Origin: Hyaloscypha bicolor E
Taxonomy: Eukaryota; Ascomycota; Leotiomycetes; Helotiales; Hyaloscyphaceae
Assembly (NCBI RefSeq): GCF_002865645.1
Contig: NW_020194551.1
Span: 71,067-135,066, forward strand
Reading direction: 5' to 3'
Length of the DNA: 64,000 nt
The notes below the pieces were generated by a model. The model saw nothing but the letters and a program-made list of their open reading frames with translations. It made no database searches and was not told the origin of the DNA. A program made the translations under genes and the position numbers. This document shows, piece by piece, positions 1 through 13,261 of this stretch. Numbering within the stretch: the first letter of the stretch is position 1; each line of letters begins with the position of its first letter.

Positions 1-406
1 AATATTAATTCAGACTTTAGGAAAATTAAACCCGTTTTATTATGAATCCAGAATCTCTTTATAATTTTCTTTTATTTATTCTCCTATATTATTTTCTAAT
101 AGCTAGAATTTATTTATAAAAAGAGAGCCTTTATTAGGAAATAAATAGCTTAAGATATAATATAAATAGAGCCGGTTTTATTATATTAATATATCTAATT
201 TCAGATATTTTAAATACTAAAAGCTTTATACTAACTAATTTAATTACTTAATAATATATTTCTTAAGCCTAAATAAGTATTTTTCCTTATATTAATTAAA
301 ACGAGCTAGATATAGAGCTTTTAGTTATATTTCCTTTTTTATTTCCGGCCTTTATTTATATTTTCATATTACTAATAAAGTATTTCATATTACTAATAAA
401 GTATTT

Positions 407-605
407 TATTTAATATTTAATTATTTAATTATTTAATTATTTAATTATTTAATTATTTAATTATTTAATTATTTAATTATTTAATTATTTAATTTTTAAT
501 TATATTTAATTATTTAATTATTTAATTATTTAATTATTTAATTATTTAATTATTTAATTATTTAATTATTTAATTATTTAATTATTTAATTATTTAATTA
601 TTTAT
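407..605. repeat. AT-only tandem repeat, 8-bp unit aattattt
   Basis: About two dozen copies of an 8-bp aattattt unit run almost without interruption, with one irregular patch near 490-505. It lies inside RIP-mutated transposon DNA and probably grew by replication slippage after mutation. No function is visible. Confidence 0.9.
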
Positions 606-837
606 AAAAAATAAAAGAACTTTATAAAAAACAGATAAGAAGCTTTTAAAATATTAGAATTAATAAAGTATTATATATTTCGAAAGATAAAATTCATTTT
701 AAGTTTTATATATTATTTAGGAAAGCTTTTATAATTAGTAAAATATATATTAAAGACTAATAGAACTATTATTCTAAAGAAAGAAATAAAAAATAAGAAA
801 AACAAATAAAATATATTCTTTTAGTAATTATAATTAT

Positions 838-1020
838 AATAAGAATAATTATAATAAGTATAATTATAATAAGAATAATTATAATAAGAATAATTATAAT
901 AAGAATAATTATAATAAGAATAATTATAATAAGAATAATTATAATAAGAATAATTATAATATAAATAATTATAATAAGAATAATTATAATATAAATAATT
1001 ATAATAAGAATAATTATAAT
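838..1020. repeat. 15-bp tandem repeat (aataattataataag), about 12 copies
   Basis: A 15-bp unit repeats about twelve times with a few variants (aagt and atat in place of aaga). The period is a multiple of three, so it could once have encoded a five-residue repeat in a gag-like protein, but the frame is no longer open on either side. It lies within the copia relic, close to its primer-binding site. Confidence 0.85.
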
Positions 1021-1494
1021 TACTAGAATATTTACTAATTACTAATAAAAATATATAATTAATATTCCGGGCTTATAACTATTATAAATAATAAGAAATA
1101 GTAATTTTATATAAATAATTACTTAATTAAAAGCTTATAAAAAGCCTCTAAATCTAGCTAAATAATAAAAAGCTACTAAATAAATAAAGCTAAGCTTTCT
1201 AGTACCCGTATTTATATAATAATAATTATATTAAAGATAAAAAAAGTAATAATAAAATATATTCTAAAATATATTAATATTTATTAAAAAAAGAATATTA
1301 ATTTTCTTTATAATAAATTCGGTATTTAGTTTTACTAATTAATAATCTTATATTTATTATAGCTCTATAAAAAGAGCTTATAAATAAGGTACTTATAAAA
1401 GAATTATTTATTTAAAAAACTAAGCTAAAAAAAAGAAAGCTTTAAATTAAAGTTTTTTTTTTTAAATATTTATAGTTTCTTATTTATAGCTTAG

Positions 1495-1772
1495 TATTAT
1501 AATTATTATAATATATAATACTAGTAGAAGTTAGACTAGAACTAGTAAGATATCTAATATCTAAATAAGATATCTAGTATCTAAATATAATATCTATAGT
1601 TATCTAATAGTTATATATAACCCCGAGCTTAAACTAGTATATAGGCCCGTATATAGCTTATAATTATTTAGATTCGAGGCTTTTTTAAGATTCTTTTCTC
1701 TCTTTAGCTTTAAATTATTAAAATAGAAATAGTTTTAATTATATTTTCCAGATTTTAGATTTTATATTTATA
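1495..1772 (+). repeat. Left LTR of gypsy element 1
   Basis: It matches 15,165-15,412 in the same orientation over its full length, including the shared stretches ttagactagaact and ttatttagattcga. The copies differ mainly by C/T and G/A changes and a small indel, as expected after RIP. The exact ends are approximate. Confidence 0.85.
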
Positions 1773-1969
1773 ATATAATTTAAAGCTTATTTATTTTTTA
1801 ATTTTATAAAGAATTTAAATAATAATCTATCTAATTAATTTTTAATAAGTATAAATATAATATACTATAGCTATTTCTATACTAGTTAACTAATATTAGA
1901 ATAAAAGAAAGCCCTAAACTAGCTAGACAAGTAAATAGGCTAATAATCTTATTATTAAAAAAGATATAA

Positions 1970-4900
1970 AAAAGTAAATCCCTGAATAATTAGACAAATT
2001 AAAAGAAGCTATAATATAAAATACTACTAATATATTACTAGAAAATAAACTAGAGCCTTTTATTAAGTTTCTTAAGAAATTCAAGTATTTTATTAATATT
2101 TATAATAAAAGAAAAAGAGAAATCTATTTTATTAAAAGCAAAATTTCAAAAATTATTTTGAAATCCCGAAGCTTTATATAAAGAAATTATTAAGCTAATT
2201 CTAAAAATATATAATATTCTTATCTATAATATTCTTATCTATAATATTCTTATCTATAATAAGAATTATTATAATTAGCTAAAAGAATAAAATTATTATT
2301 AAAAAGCTTATTATATAGCTTATTAAAATAACTAGTTCTCTTATTTTAAAAAATAAATATTTAATTAAATTCTCTAATTTTTCTATTTTTAAAAATATAA
2401 CTAAAAATAATATTACCTTTAATAATTAGTTAGTTTAGATTAAAAATAAACTCTATAGTAATTCTAATATTTACTAAATAAAAGAATATTAAGATTATTT
2501 ATATAAATAGTTATATAAATAGTTATATTCTTATACTAATTTTCTTTTATCTAAATTAGAATAATTAATATATATATAAGATTATTAGAGAACTATATAT
2601 TTATCTAGAGAAACTATATAATAACCCAAATAAGAAATATAATATTTAATAAGTATTTAAGGAACTATTTATAAAAAAGAATTAGATTTTCTAGAAGTTC
2701 TATATTTTATTTCTAAAATATATAATAAATAGAAATATTAACTTATAAGATTTTAAGAATAATCTAAATAATAAGCTTATCTAGAAACTTTAAGGAACTA
2801 TAGTTATATATTATAATAATTCTATTATTTATATTATAGAATTTATATAGTATTATATTATAAATAACTAATAGATTTAAGCTTATTATAAAAAAAACCA
2901 GATATTTAAAAAAGCTAATAAAAGTATAAATAAGCCAAGCTCCGGAATTATTTCTTATATAAAGCCTATTTCTAAAACTCTAGTAATAAATAAGTCTATT
3001 ATTCTAAAGCTCGGATTCTCTAATCTCAAATACTATAACTATAATAAATTTAGTTATATATTTAGAAATTATCTAAAGCCTAAAATAAAATATATAAAGC
3101 AAGTTTTAATAATTAAGCTAATAGTACTTATTATAAATAAGCTATCTAAAAATATAAAATAGAGAAATAAGAATCCCTAAAAGAAATCTCTTTTTTAGAA
3201 CTATATTATATTAATATAATAGAAATTAATTTAAGCTAGCTATTAGAAAATAAAGTATTTATACTTTTTTATATAATTAGTAATAATAAATTAGGTATTA
3301 AAACTTTTTCTTTTATTAATACTAAAATAAATAAATAAATTTTTATTAATTCTAAGTTTATAAAAATAATTAAATAATTCCTAAATATTAAGTTTATTTA
3401 ATTAATATTACTTTATAATATAAAAAAATTTAATAATAAATAGATTATATTTATTATTTATTATATTAAGCTTATATTTTTAATTAATAAATAAAGAGTT
3501 CTAGTATTTATATTAGTTATAGAACTAGGTAAATATAATATAATTTTAGAATAATAATAGTTTATAAATACTAGTATTTTAATTAATTATAAGAATAAAA
3601 GATTAATTTAGCTAAATAATTAGCCTAGAAAAAAAGATTAGAATAAAGTTCTAATTATTATATATAAGAACTTGAAATCTGAAAAAAGTAACTAGTATTA
3701 AGAAAATATAAATAAAAGAAATAAAGCTATAATTATAAATAAGTTCTAGAAACTTTAGATTATAAAAAGGAAACCTTTTTATTCTTTTTCTAAACCGAAC
3801 TTAAAAAGCTATATATAGTAAAAGAATTAAACTCGATTTTATAAAGAAATATAAATAGCTTTAGGAAATATAAAAGTTTTTTCTAAACTAGAAATAGAAA
3901 TATTAAAACTATATTATCTAAAAAAAAGCTATAAAATCTAGTTAAGGCCTATAATTAATATTATAGATATTTTACTAGCTATTTTTTTTTAAATAAACCT
4001 ATAAAAAAAAGAATCTTTTTTTTATAATATTATTTTTCGAAATTAATAAAAAGCTAGAATTATAATAAGAAAACAAGTTTATTTTAAATAAGTAATAGCT
4101 AAAAGAAACGAAACTATAATAGCTAGTAAGAGTTTTATTAAAGGAATTTAAAGATTTTATAAATGTTTTTTTTAAAAAAATATTAAATATTTATTCTTAT
4201 ATTAATTATATAATTATAAGATTTAGATTAATAATTTTAAAAACCTAGAAAGCCTAAAGTATTTCCTATTTCATTAATAGTTAATTTATAAGCTATAAGA
4301 AATCAAGTATTTTTTTTTTAAAAAAAAGAACCTCTAATAGAACTTTATTAAGCTAAGCTAGTTTCTTTTTATAAAAAAGGCTAATAGAACTTTCTAATTT
4401 TATATTAATTATTATAAGCTAAATAATTTAATATAAAAGAATTTTTTTCCCTTTATTTATAAAACTTTTATATAATTAAGCTAAGGTCTATATAAAGCTA
4501 GATATTTAGTAAATATTTTATTAGATTTAAATAGATCTATAATTAGAAAAACTTATAATATTTTATATAAAATATAAAGCCTATAAATATAAAGTTTTTT
4601 TTAGAAAGGCCTAATTAATAGCTTTATTATATATTAGAAATATATAAATAATATCTTTTTTAATATTACGAATATAGTATTCTGGACTTGAAAAATAAAA
4701 TAGAAAGTTTCTTATAAAAATAATTTAAAGTTAAAAAAGGAAAGCTAGAATATAAGAGGTTATAGGTTTAAGTATATCTATAATATACTAGTTCTTAAAG
4801 GGCCTAGTATTCTAAATATTTCTATATATATTCCTATATTAGCTATTAGATAACTAGAATATAGAAATTAGAATTATAATATTTAATTACTCTAATATTT

Positions 4901-5465
4901 TTTATATAGCTTATTTAAATAATATTCTAATTTATTTAAATAATTCTCTAGAATATAAAGATTATATATAAAAGATTCTTTAGTAGCTATAAAATACTAG
5001 CCTTTAAATAAATATTAAGAAATTAGAATTTAAGATTATTTATATAAAATATCTAGGCTTTATTATTTCTATTAAGAATATTAAAATAGATTTAAATAAA
5101 ATAGTAATTACTAATAATAATTAAGGAAATATAAGGCTTTTTAGGCTTTTATAATTTTTATTAATGTTTTATTATAGAATATAGCTATATAATAAAGCCC
5201 TTAATAGCTTTAATATATAAAAGAATTCTATATAAATAAATAAATTAGTATTAAGAAAATTTTATTTTTAATATTAATTTTGTATTATTATAATTCGAAT
5301 TTTTTTATTATAATTAAAATAAATATATTAAATAGAATTATAGCTAATATTTTCTTATAATAAGATCTTTAAATAAAACTCTAATATCTAGTAATATTTT
5401 TTTTCTAAAACTATATAATTAGTAAAGCTAAACTATAATATTTATAATAAAAAGATTTTTTTTTA
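1970..5465 (+). pseudogene. gag-pol remnant of gypsy element 1 (5' part)
   Basis: Reading through stops in the plus frames gives a recognisable gypsy order. At 3031-3072 the zinc-knuckle positions read Y-x2-Y-x4-Y-x4-Y, where CX2CX4HX4C is expected. Near 4480 comes VYIKLD, the equivalent of the usual RT F-x-K-LD motif. At 4912-4935 comes YLNNILIY, where the catalytic YLDDILIY is expected. Each change is a G-to-A or C-to-T transition, which is what RIP produces. The frame is interrupted by dozens of stops and ends where the second gypsy element is inserted. Confidence 0.75.
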
Positions 5466-5506
5466 ATTAAATATAAAATATATAATAGTAAAATAATATA
5501 TAAATA

Positions 5507-6421
5507 ATCGTGCATCAGGACTTGTACTAAAGCCCCTGCGTCCCTGCGGGTTTAGTGCATATCAGTAATACGGTCGAAAATCAGTAATATAGTCGCTTTT
5601 TTCTCCCATTTATCGATTTTAATTAATTAAATATTAATACCATGGCCAAATATAACCCAGAAGAAGTGAAAATAATAGCCCAGGCCTCTGATTTCTATGC
5701 CAGAACCCATATACCAAAAAATCTGCAATTATATATTAATTCAGGGAAAATATTAACTCTGGAAAGCGTATTAGGCTAGACGAAAACCACAAAATACTAA
5801 AGGGGGCCTCAACAAAGCCCTTAATCCTGATCAGGAGGAGGCCCTGAAGCAGTTTATCGATCTCCTGATCTATTTAGGTTATAAAGCTGATCTCAAGACG
5901 GTTCGTACGGCGGCAAACAAGATTCTGGCGGAGAGTATATCTACCTACCAGGCGATATATATTTGTATATAATAATAAATACTAGGTAGAGAGCTTGGTT
6001 TTATTAAGCCACTCCCCCCTTCCCCCTTTATTTTATAATAATGGCTTTGGTAATATAGTTAGATTAGATACTAATGGAAAGGAGATAATTATTGGGTATA
6101 CAAATTAGAATATAATGGTTATATAATTAATTGATTTCTCAGAATCGTAGTATTTTGGGGGGATCGCCAATGAGATAAAGTATATAATATTTCTACCATT
6201 TTTTACTGCATATATATACGATATGAAAGTAAGAGAATTTCAATTATTAATTATAATATAAAGTCTATATAAACTATAAAATATTTTTCTTCGATTTTCA
6301 CCAAAATTCCGAAAATTGGTATTCCAAAAAAACAACCATATTACTGATTTTCGACCGTATTACTGATATGCACTAAACCCGCAGGGATGCAGGGGCTTTA
6401 GTACAAGTCCTAATACACGAT
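5507..6421 (+). mobile_element. pogo/Fot1-type DNA transposon, internally deleted, with about 90-bp inverted repeats
   Basis: The ends are inverted repeats of about 90 bases that begin atcgtgYatYaggacttg and continue through a GC-rich stretch (aaagcccctgc). TA dinucleotides at 5505-5506 and 6422-6423 flank the element as the target duplication, which is typical of Tc1-mariner/pogo elements. It is 915 bp and clearly less AT-rich than the surrounding LTR, so it arrived late. Inside is only the N-terminal part of a transposase, so it depends on a full-length relative elsewhere. Confidence 0.85.
5642..5972 (+). pseudogene. Truncated Fot1/pogo transposase, N-terminal helix-turn-helix part
   Basis: Translation starts with MAKYNPEEVKIIAQASDFYA and then hits stops and a frame change near 5770. 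A second frame reads LNKALNPDQEEALKQFIDLL and runs on to a TVRTAANKIL segment. This is the N-terminal DNA-binding (CENP-B/Tc5 helix-turn-helix) region typical of fungal Fot1-like transposases. The DDE catalytic part is missing. The piece can only be a relic. Confidence 0.7.
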
Positions 6422-9400
6422 TAATTAAGATAAATAAGTTATAGAATAATACTTATAAATATAACTAATTCCAAGAATTAATTCTAATAAAAAACTAATT
6501 AATACTTCTTTCTAAAGCTAGAAGTATTTCCTTATATATTCTCTAATATTTAGCTAAGTCTATAAAATACTTTACTTAATTAGGAAATATAATCTTATAT
6601 AATTTATATAATTCTAATTATAAGCTTTATCTAAAATAGAAAACTAGATTTATAATATCTAATATTTATTTATTATATTAATTCTTTTTCTGGGCCCTTA
6701 TTTCTAAAAAGCCTAAAATAACTATAAATAGCTTTATAAATAATTCCCTAAAACTTTCCCGATTACTAGTTTTCTCTAAAAACTTCTTATACTTGCCTTA
6801 TTATTATACTAGATAATAAAATTAAAAATATAGTTTACTAACTTTATCTAATTAATTTATAAATTACTTCTAGTAATTTTCTTTCATAAAAATAATATAA
6901 ATATAATATATATTATTAGATATAAAGCTTTTCCGGTCTTCTAATTAGTTTATAAATTTTAACTTAGCCTTTATTTATAAATAAATTATTATTTTATAGG
7001 CCTAAGAACTTAGAAAAATTAATCTAATTTTCTGGTTTATTTATAAATTTCTTCTTTAGAATTTTCTGAATATTTCTAATATAAAACTAGTTCTAAATTC
7101 ATAATTACTATTCGAGAAAAAAGTATTATAAAAAGATCTTTCTTTTTTTACTAACTAATTTTTTTTTCTCTTAACTATAATATTATATTTAGCTTTTCCT
7201 TATCTCTTATCTTTCTTTTTTAAGTCTTTTTTAAGCTTTCTTTAATTTTTATTTAAGCTCTTTTCTAATTTCTTCTTTTATTTCTTTATTTATTAAGATA
7301 AATACTTCTTTTAGTACTTATTAGCCTATTACTACTTATTTAGCTAATACTTTTATATCCTTAATTTGCCTTTATTATTTTTAATATTCCAAGAATATTA
7401 CTAAGTTTTTTAATCTTATTTATATTAAAAGTAATAATTATTTAGTATATAATTACTATTATTTTAAAAATAAGAAATATAATTCTATAAGCTATAAATT
7501 TCTTCTTTTATTTCCTATTCTAATATTATCTAAGGTTTCTTAAATATATATAATATAATTAAATTACTTTTTTTAAGCTATTAATATATATAAGTATTAT
7601 TTCTAACTTTTATTTAAAAAAAGACTATTATTATTTTTCTTTTATATTAAACTATATATATTTCTTATATTAAAGCTATTATTTAAGGCTAATAAATTCT
7701 TCTAATAATTTAAGAAATAAATCAAGTAATTCTTATTAGCTTAATATAAGTATAAAGTACTCTTAATAATATAATTAATATTTTTTAGTATTAAATAAGC
7801 TTATTTCTTTCTTATTTCTTACTAATAGCTAATAGTTTTCTAAACTAATTTATTATCTATTTCTTAAAAGAATTCTAATAATAATAATAATAAGAATAAT
7901 AGAAAGTAATTGCGAAAATAAGATATTTATAAAATATAGAAATTAGAGTTTTTAGAGTTTGTAATAATTTTTGTATAGCTTTTCTAAAAATAAATATATA
8001 GTTTTTAATAGTTTTCTAATAAAAGTATTTATTTTTTATATTTCTATTTAGCTAATAGTATTATAATATTATTCTTTTCTAAGTATTCTTATAATCCTTA
8101 AGCTATGTTTTCTAGATTATTTAGTAGTTCTTATATATTATTTACTAGTAAATAGCTTTTCTAATAAATAAGATATTTTCTTTCTTTTTTATTCTTTTTA
8201 TAAGCTATAATAGATTCTATTTCGAATTCTTTTTTGCTTTTAATCTTAACCGGTTCTAGTTCTATTATAGTACTAGCTTATAAGTTTTATAGTTTTAAGA
8301 AAGAAATATAGAAAATATTATAGATCTAATTTAATAATAGTAATTTTAAATAATATATTTATTTATATATTTCTATAATTTCTAGAACCTTAAAGAAACT
8401 AAAATATTTATTTACTAGCTTTATACTAGATTATAGCTATTAAATATTCTTTATATAAAGTATAACTTTATTATATATATTAAACTTCTTATTAATATAT
8501 TTTTTATTATAATACTTTTTTTATATATTTACTATTTCTTACTATTACTTCTCTAATATCTCCCGTTTTATTTAAATTCTTTATACTTTTTCTTATATTA
8601 CTAGTATTCTTTTTTCTAGAATATTATTCTTAATATATAATTTAATACTAGAATAGAATTCATATAATATATAAAATAGAGAAATTCTTATTATTAAATA
8701 TATAAAGATATTATATATGAATTTTATAAAAGTAAGCTTTATTATTTAGTTATTTTACTAATAATTAGTATAGTATTTTAAATACTATTCTAGAGTTTAA
8801 TTTAGATTCTTTATTTATTTATTAGTTTATAAATAAAATACTATATTTAGCTATTATTAAATCTTTAAATAGAAGTATAAACTTAACTAGAATTTATTTA
8901 TAAAAACAGATTCTTTATTAAAGATTATATTTATAGGTATATTAAAGTTTTTAATAATATAATATATAAATAATTTTATTAATTCAGGAGCCGAGATCTC
9001 TTTAGTAATTAGAATATATTATATTATTTTTATATATCTATTAATAATAATAAATATAGAATTATATATTTTATTATAAAATCTAGAAAAAGGTAATTCT
9101 ATAATAAAGTTTATAGTAATTTCTTATTATAGCTTAGAAAAGAAAAAGAACAAATTAAATATATTATATAATAGATATCTTTTTATTTTAGTTTATTAAT
9201 ATATAAAGTAAGTTCTAATATAGTTTTTTATAATTTTTTTTCTTATATTTTATTAGAAATACTTTTTCTAGAAATTTTTTAGTATTTTACTAGTACTAAA
9301 ATACTTATTTATAGGATTATTATAATTAGCTTATAGTAATTTTTTTAAAAGCTAGCTTATTTAGTATATAAATAGCGCCTTAATATCTTAGTAATTCAGA

Positions 9401-10199
9401 TATATTAAGTTTCTAAGTTTTAATATTTTTAATAAAGATTTCTTTTAAGAACTATTTATATTATTAGTATTATACTAATAAATTAAGCCTTTAGTATTAT
9501 AATAATAGTTTAAATAATATCTTTTTACTTTTCTTATATATTATTTATAACTAGCTATATTAGTAATAGGCTTAAATAATAATATTTTTAATATTATTTT
9601 ATTATTAAAATAGACTTTTTTGGAATTTTTTAGTATTTTACTAATTAAAAAATACCTATTTCCTTTTTCCTAAATCTTATATTATATTATTATAGAAATA
9701 ATATAGTATCTTATTACTATTACTTATAGGGCTCTTTATTTTATATTTTATAACTTATTATAAAATATAAATAATAAAGTATTTTTATTTATACTTATTA
9801 TAAGATCTGGTTTTCTTAATAGCCTATTAGTAAAGTTATTATATCTTAGCTAGTACTTTAAAATAAAGTTAAAAATAGCTAGCTTTTTTATTTATTTTAT
9901 CTATTAACTATTTAGTTTTTTTTTAGTTATAAAGTATTTTAAATTATTATAATCTATTTTAATAATAATAATATACTAGATACTATTATTAAATATAAAA
10001 TATTAGAATAATAACTAAGAATTTAGAATTATATATCTTATATCTATTCTTAATTATAGTTATTTTCTTTAAGTAAAAAGTAATAAAATATTACTTAGCT
10101 TTTACTTTTTTACTAAAAAGCTAGAAAATTATATCTATAATTATAAATCCTAAAGTATTTGTTTTTATATAAACTTTTAAGACTAAGTTAAAATAATAA

Positions 10200-10930
10200 A
10201 GAATTAATATTATTATAAATATAATTTATAGTTCTCTAAAAGCCTTATTTGTTTTATTTATTTAGCTAAAATAATATTATTAATTTTTATTAGTTTTTAA
10301 TAAATTAGTTAATTCTTTTATTATCCTAAAGTATTTATAGATAAACCTCTAATAAAAATTAATAAAATCCAGAAATACTTGAACTTTTCAAATATTATTT
10401 TTTAGAACTAGCTATTTTCTAATAGCTATAACCCGGCTAGCTTCTATTTCTATATTATTTGAACTAATTATAAATTCCAGAAACTTTATTTTCTTTATAT
10501 TAAACTTGTATTTTACTAAGTTTATAAAGAGTTAGTATTATTATAACTATTTAAATATATATTATTCTGGATTCTTTAAATAAATTAAAATATTATTTAG
10601 ATAAATTATATAAATAATATTTATAAGGCCTATTAGTATATAATTAATATATACCTGAAATATTACTAGAGTATTAAATAATTTAAAAGATATAATATAA
10701 TATTTAAAATATTTATAATATATTTAAAACACTATTTTCTATTTATTATTCTCTTATATTTATAACTAATAATAAGTATTTTTTAAGTTTAGCTTTATAT
10801 ATATTTTTATTTTATAAAGCCTATTTATTATTTTACTAATAAGTAATAATAGTATTTGGTTTTTAATAGTAATCTTATTTAAATCCCGATAATTAATATA
10901 TAAATATAGGCCGCTTTTTTTCTTTAAAAT
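10200..10930 (-). pseudogene. Reverse transcriptase remnant of gypsy element 2
   Basis: Minus-strand translation through stops gives KKKSGLYLYINYRDLNKI near 10,930-10,870, like the conserved KKxDGxxRxCVDYRxLNKI block. It is followed by YLNNILIY and then a block ending in KAFREL, like the usual KAFxxLK that opens RNase H. The two catalytic aspartates of the YLDD box read as asparagine (GAT to AAT). Domain order fits a minus-strand Ty3/gypsy pol. Confidence 0.7.
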
Positions 10931-12972
10931 AAATATAATTAGAATACTAGCTAGGCTAATAAAATAATAAATCTATTTCTTTTCTAAGTTAGTATTAAGA
11001 TATTCCTGAAAAATATTAAGCTCTTTTTCTAATAAAATATATATAAAACTATATAGTAATTAGAACTCTAGTTTTAGATCTATATAATACTTTATTATAT
11101 AGTAGTTAGATAATATACTTATAGCTTCTATAAAGAATACTCGGAAAAGATTCTAATATTTCTTAAGAAATATAATTATTTTATTTATAATAATAATAAT
11201 AATTCTTTAGTTATTTATTATAAAATAAGTAATTAATAGAAAAACATATACTTTATACTTTATTACTTTAGTAAACTTTCTAGTATTTAGAACTTTAATT
11301 TTTTATAATTAAATCTAGTATCTTTATATTACTTTTCTAAAGAAAATTAGAAAATTAATTTAATAAAGCTATAGAAATTCAAGTATTATATTAATATAAT
11401 TTAGATTAAAATTATATAATATAAAGTATATATTAGTCTTTTTTTTTAGTTCCCTAGTATATTCTTAATAGTAATTTCAAAAATATAATCTTTATATAAA
11501 TAGATTCTTTTTTTCTCTAATAAAAATAAGGGAATTACTTTTAATATTAATAGAATACCTATATCTAAAACTAATTTTCTCTTTATATAATTAGCCTTTA
11601 TACCTAAATTAACTAATACTCTAATTCTTTACTTATTTTTTCTTATTTTAATAATAATTTTAATTACTATTCTTATTTTAGGGACTTTATTTTCTATAAT
11701 AGAAACGAATATAATTATTATAAAATATATCCGTTTTCTAATTTCTTTAATTCTAGGTATTTATATATTTTATAGCCAGATTTATTATAATTATAATAAA
11801 TTAGTTTCCCCTAATTTAGATAAGTAATAGTATAGTAATTCTTTTTCTAGTAAATAAAGCAAATTATATCCGGTCTTATAAATTCTAATATAAATACTAT
11901 ATTAGATTCTATTACTATATCTTTATTATTCCGGTTTTATAAATCTTATAATAGAAATATATTTCTTTTTTATTTTCTTTTATTATTTTCTTTTTCTTTT
12001 TTTCTATTTTTTTTCTTTTATTATTTTATTAGTTTATTATTATATTTCTATTAAATAAATAGATTTAAATTATTCTTAATTCTTATAGCTATAAAAATAA
12101 GCTTTTTTTTTTCTCGTAAAATATTTCTTTAATAATTAATCTTATTCCGAATCTTTTATTTTAAGCTACTAAATAAATTATTTTATTCTTATAATAAACC
12201 TATATATTCTAAATTATTTAATAAACTATCTAAATAAAATATAAAGCTTTAAATACTTTAGCCTAGTTATTATTTAGTATTTTTAAACTTAGTAAGAATA
12301 TTATTACTATAATTCTCTAGATTTAAAATAGAATTCTTTATAAACTTAATAAAAGTCTCCTAATTTATAGTATTAATATCTACTAATTACTTTTTGTACT
12401 TCTAGATATCTCTAGCTATATTCTTAAAACAGAAAGTATAATATATAACTTTTATTATATTAGTAGCCTAAATAATTCTATTATTTTTATATTACTTTAA
12501 TTTTATCTAGTAAAAGAAGTTCTAGACTTCTTTAATATTCTTTTCCTAGTAAATAAATAATTCTCGGGTTTTTAAAGCTCTCTAAACTTAAGGGTATTAC
12601 TAGAAATATAATAGGTTCTATACTAAATATTTAAATATTTTTAAGATAATAAATCTAAGCTTCTAGCTTCTCTAGATTCTTTCTCTATTATATTTCTATT
12701 TCTAATTTAGTAATATAATAGTAAGCTACTACTAATTTCTCTATTATTATTATTCTACTAGCTAGTTCTGGAAATATCTGAATTCCGCTTCCTTTTCCTA
12801 ATTAGATAGTATAAAAAGTACCTAACTAGATACTTTTCTAAATACCTAATTAAGTTACCCTAATAATAATAAAAGTGCTTCTTCTAGTTAATACTCTAGC
12901 TATTAATAGTTTTATTTATTAATAGCTTAATTATCTTATAATAAACTATTTCCCGAAAGTTAGATTAATTAG

Positions 12973-13260
12973 AATATAAGATATATAATAGTAAAGTAAT
13001 ATATAAATAGTTAAGGTAAGTAAGCTATAGAGTAATACTTATAAGTATAACTAATTCCAAGAATTAATTCTAATAAAAGACTAATTAATACCTTTTTCTA
13101 AAGCTAGAAGCGTTTTCCTATATATTTTCTAGTATTTAGCCAAGCCTATAAAGTATTTTATTTAACTAGGAAATATAATTCTATATAATTTATATAATTC
13201 TAATTATAAGCTTTATCTAAAATAGGAAACTAGATTTATAATATCTGATATTTATTTATA
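12973..13260 (-). repeat. Right-hand LTR of gypsy element 2
   Basis: It matches 5,470-5,506 joined to 6,422-6,672 in the same orientation, with transition-type differences only. Shared landmarks include tataactaattccaagaat and tataattctaattataagc. Ends are approximate because both copies are strongly mutated. Confidence 0.8.
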
Positions 13261-13261
13261 T

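Larger units (their letters stand above)
1..1217 (-). mobile_element. RIP-degraded Ty1/copia relic, 5' LTR plus start of internal region
   Basis: Bases 1081-1217 align with the 144-bp LTR of the young copia-type element at 26,453-27,714, but with G-to-A and C-to-T changes throughout. The match continues leftward into the primer-binding region (1063-1080), which still reads ccgggcttataact against ccgggctcataact in the young copy. This makes the LTR the 5' one of a minus-strand element whose internal part extends left off the window. The internal part is almost pure A/T and contains two tandem-repeat blocks. No reading frame survives. Seen: the LTR and primer-site match. Inferred: the orientation and the internal identity. 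Confidence 0.6.
5470..13260 (-). mobile_element. Ty3/gypsy retrotransposon 2, RIP-inactivated, inserted in gypsy 1
   Basis: Direct repeats flank the element. The right LTR is about 12,973-13,260. The left LTR is about 5,470-6,672 and is itself split by the pogo-type element at 5,507-6,421. On the minus strand the internal part shows RT remnants: DLNKITIKN near 10,870, YLNNILIY near 10,582-10,605, and an RT/RNase H joint near 10,250-10,390 reading like FxxFINFYxRFI. Without the pogo insertion it is about 6.9 kb. All frames are dead. Confidence 0.8.

Noticed and set aside
407..1020. Short regular repeats resembling a CRISPR array
   Set aside because: Units of 8 and 15 bp are contiguous with no spacers, AT-only, and lie in a fungal transposon relic.
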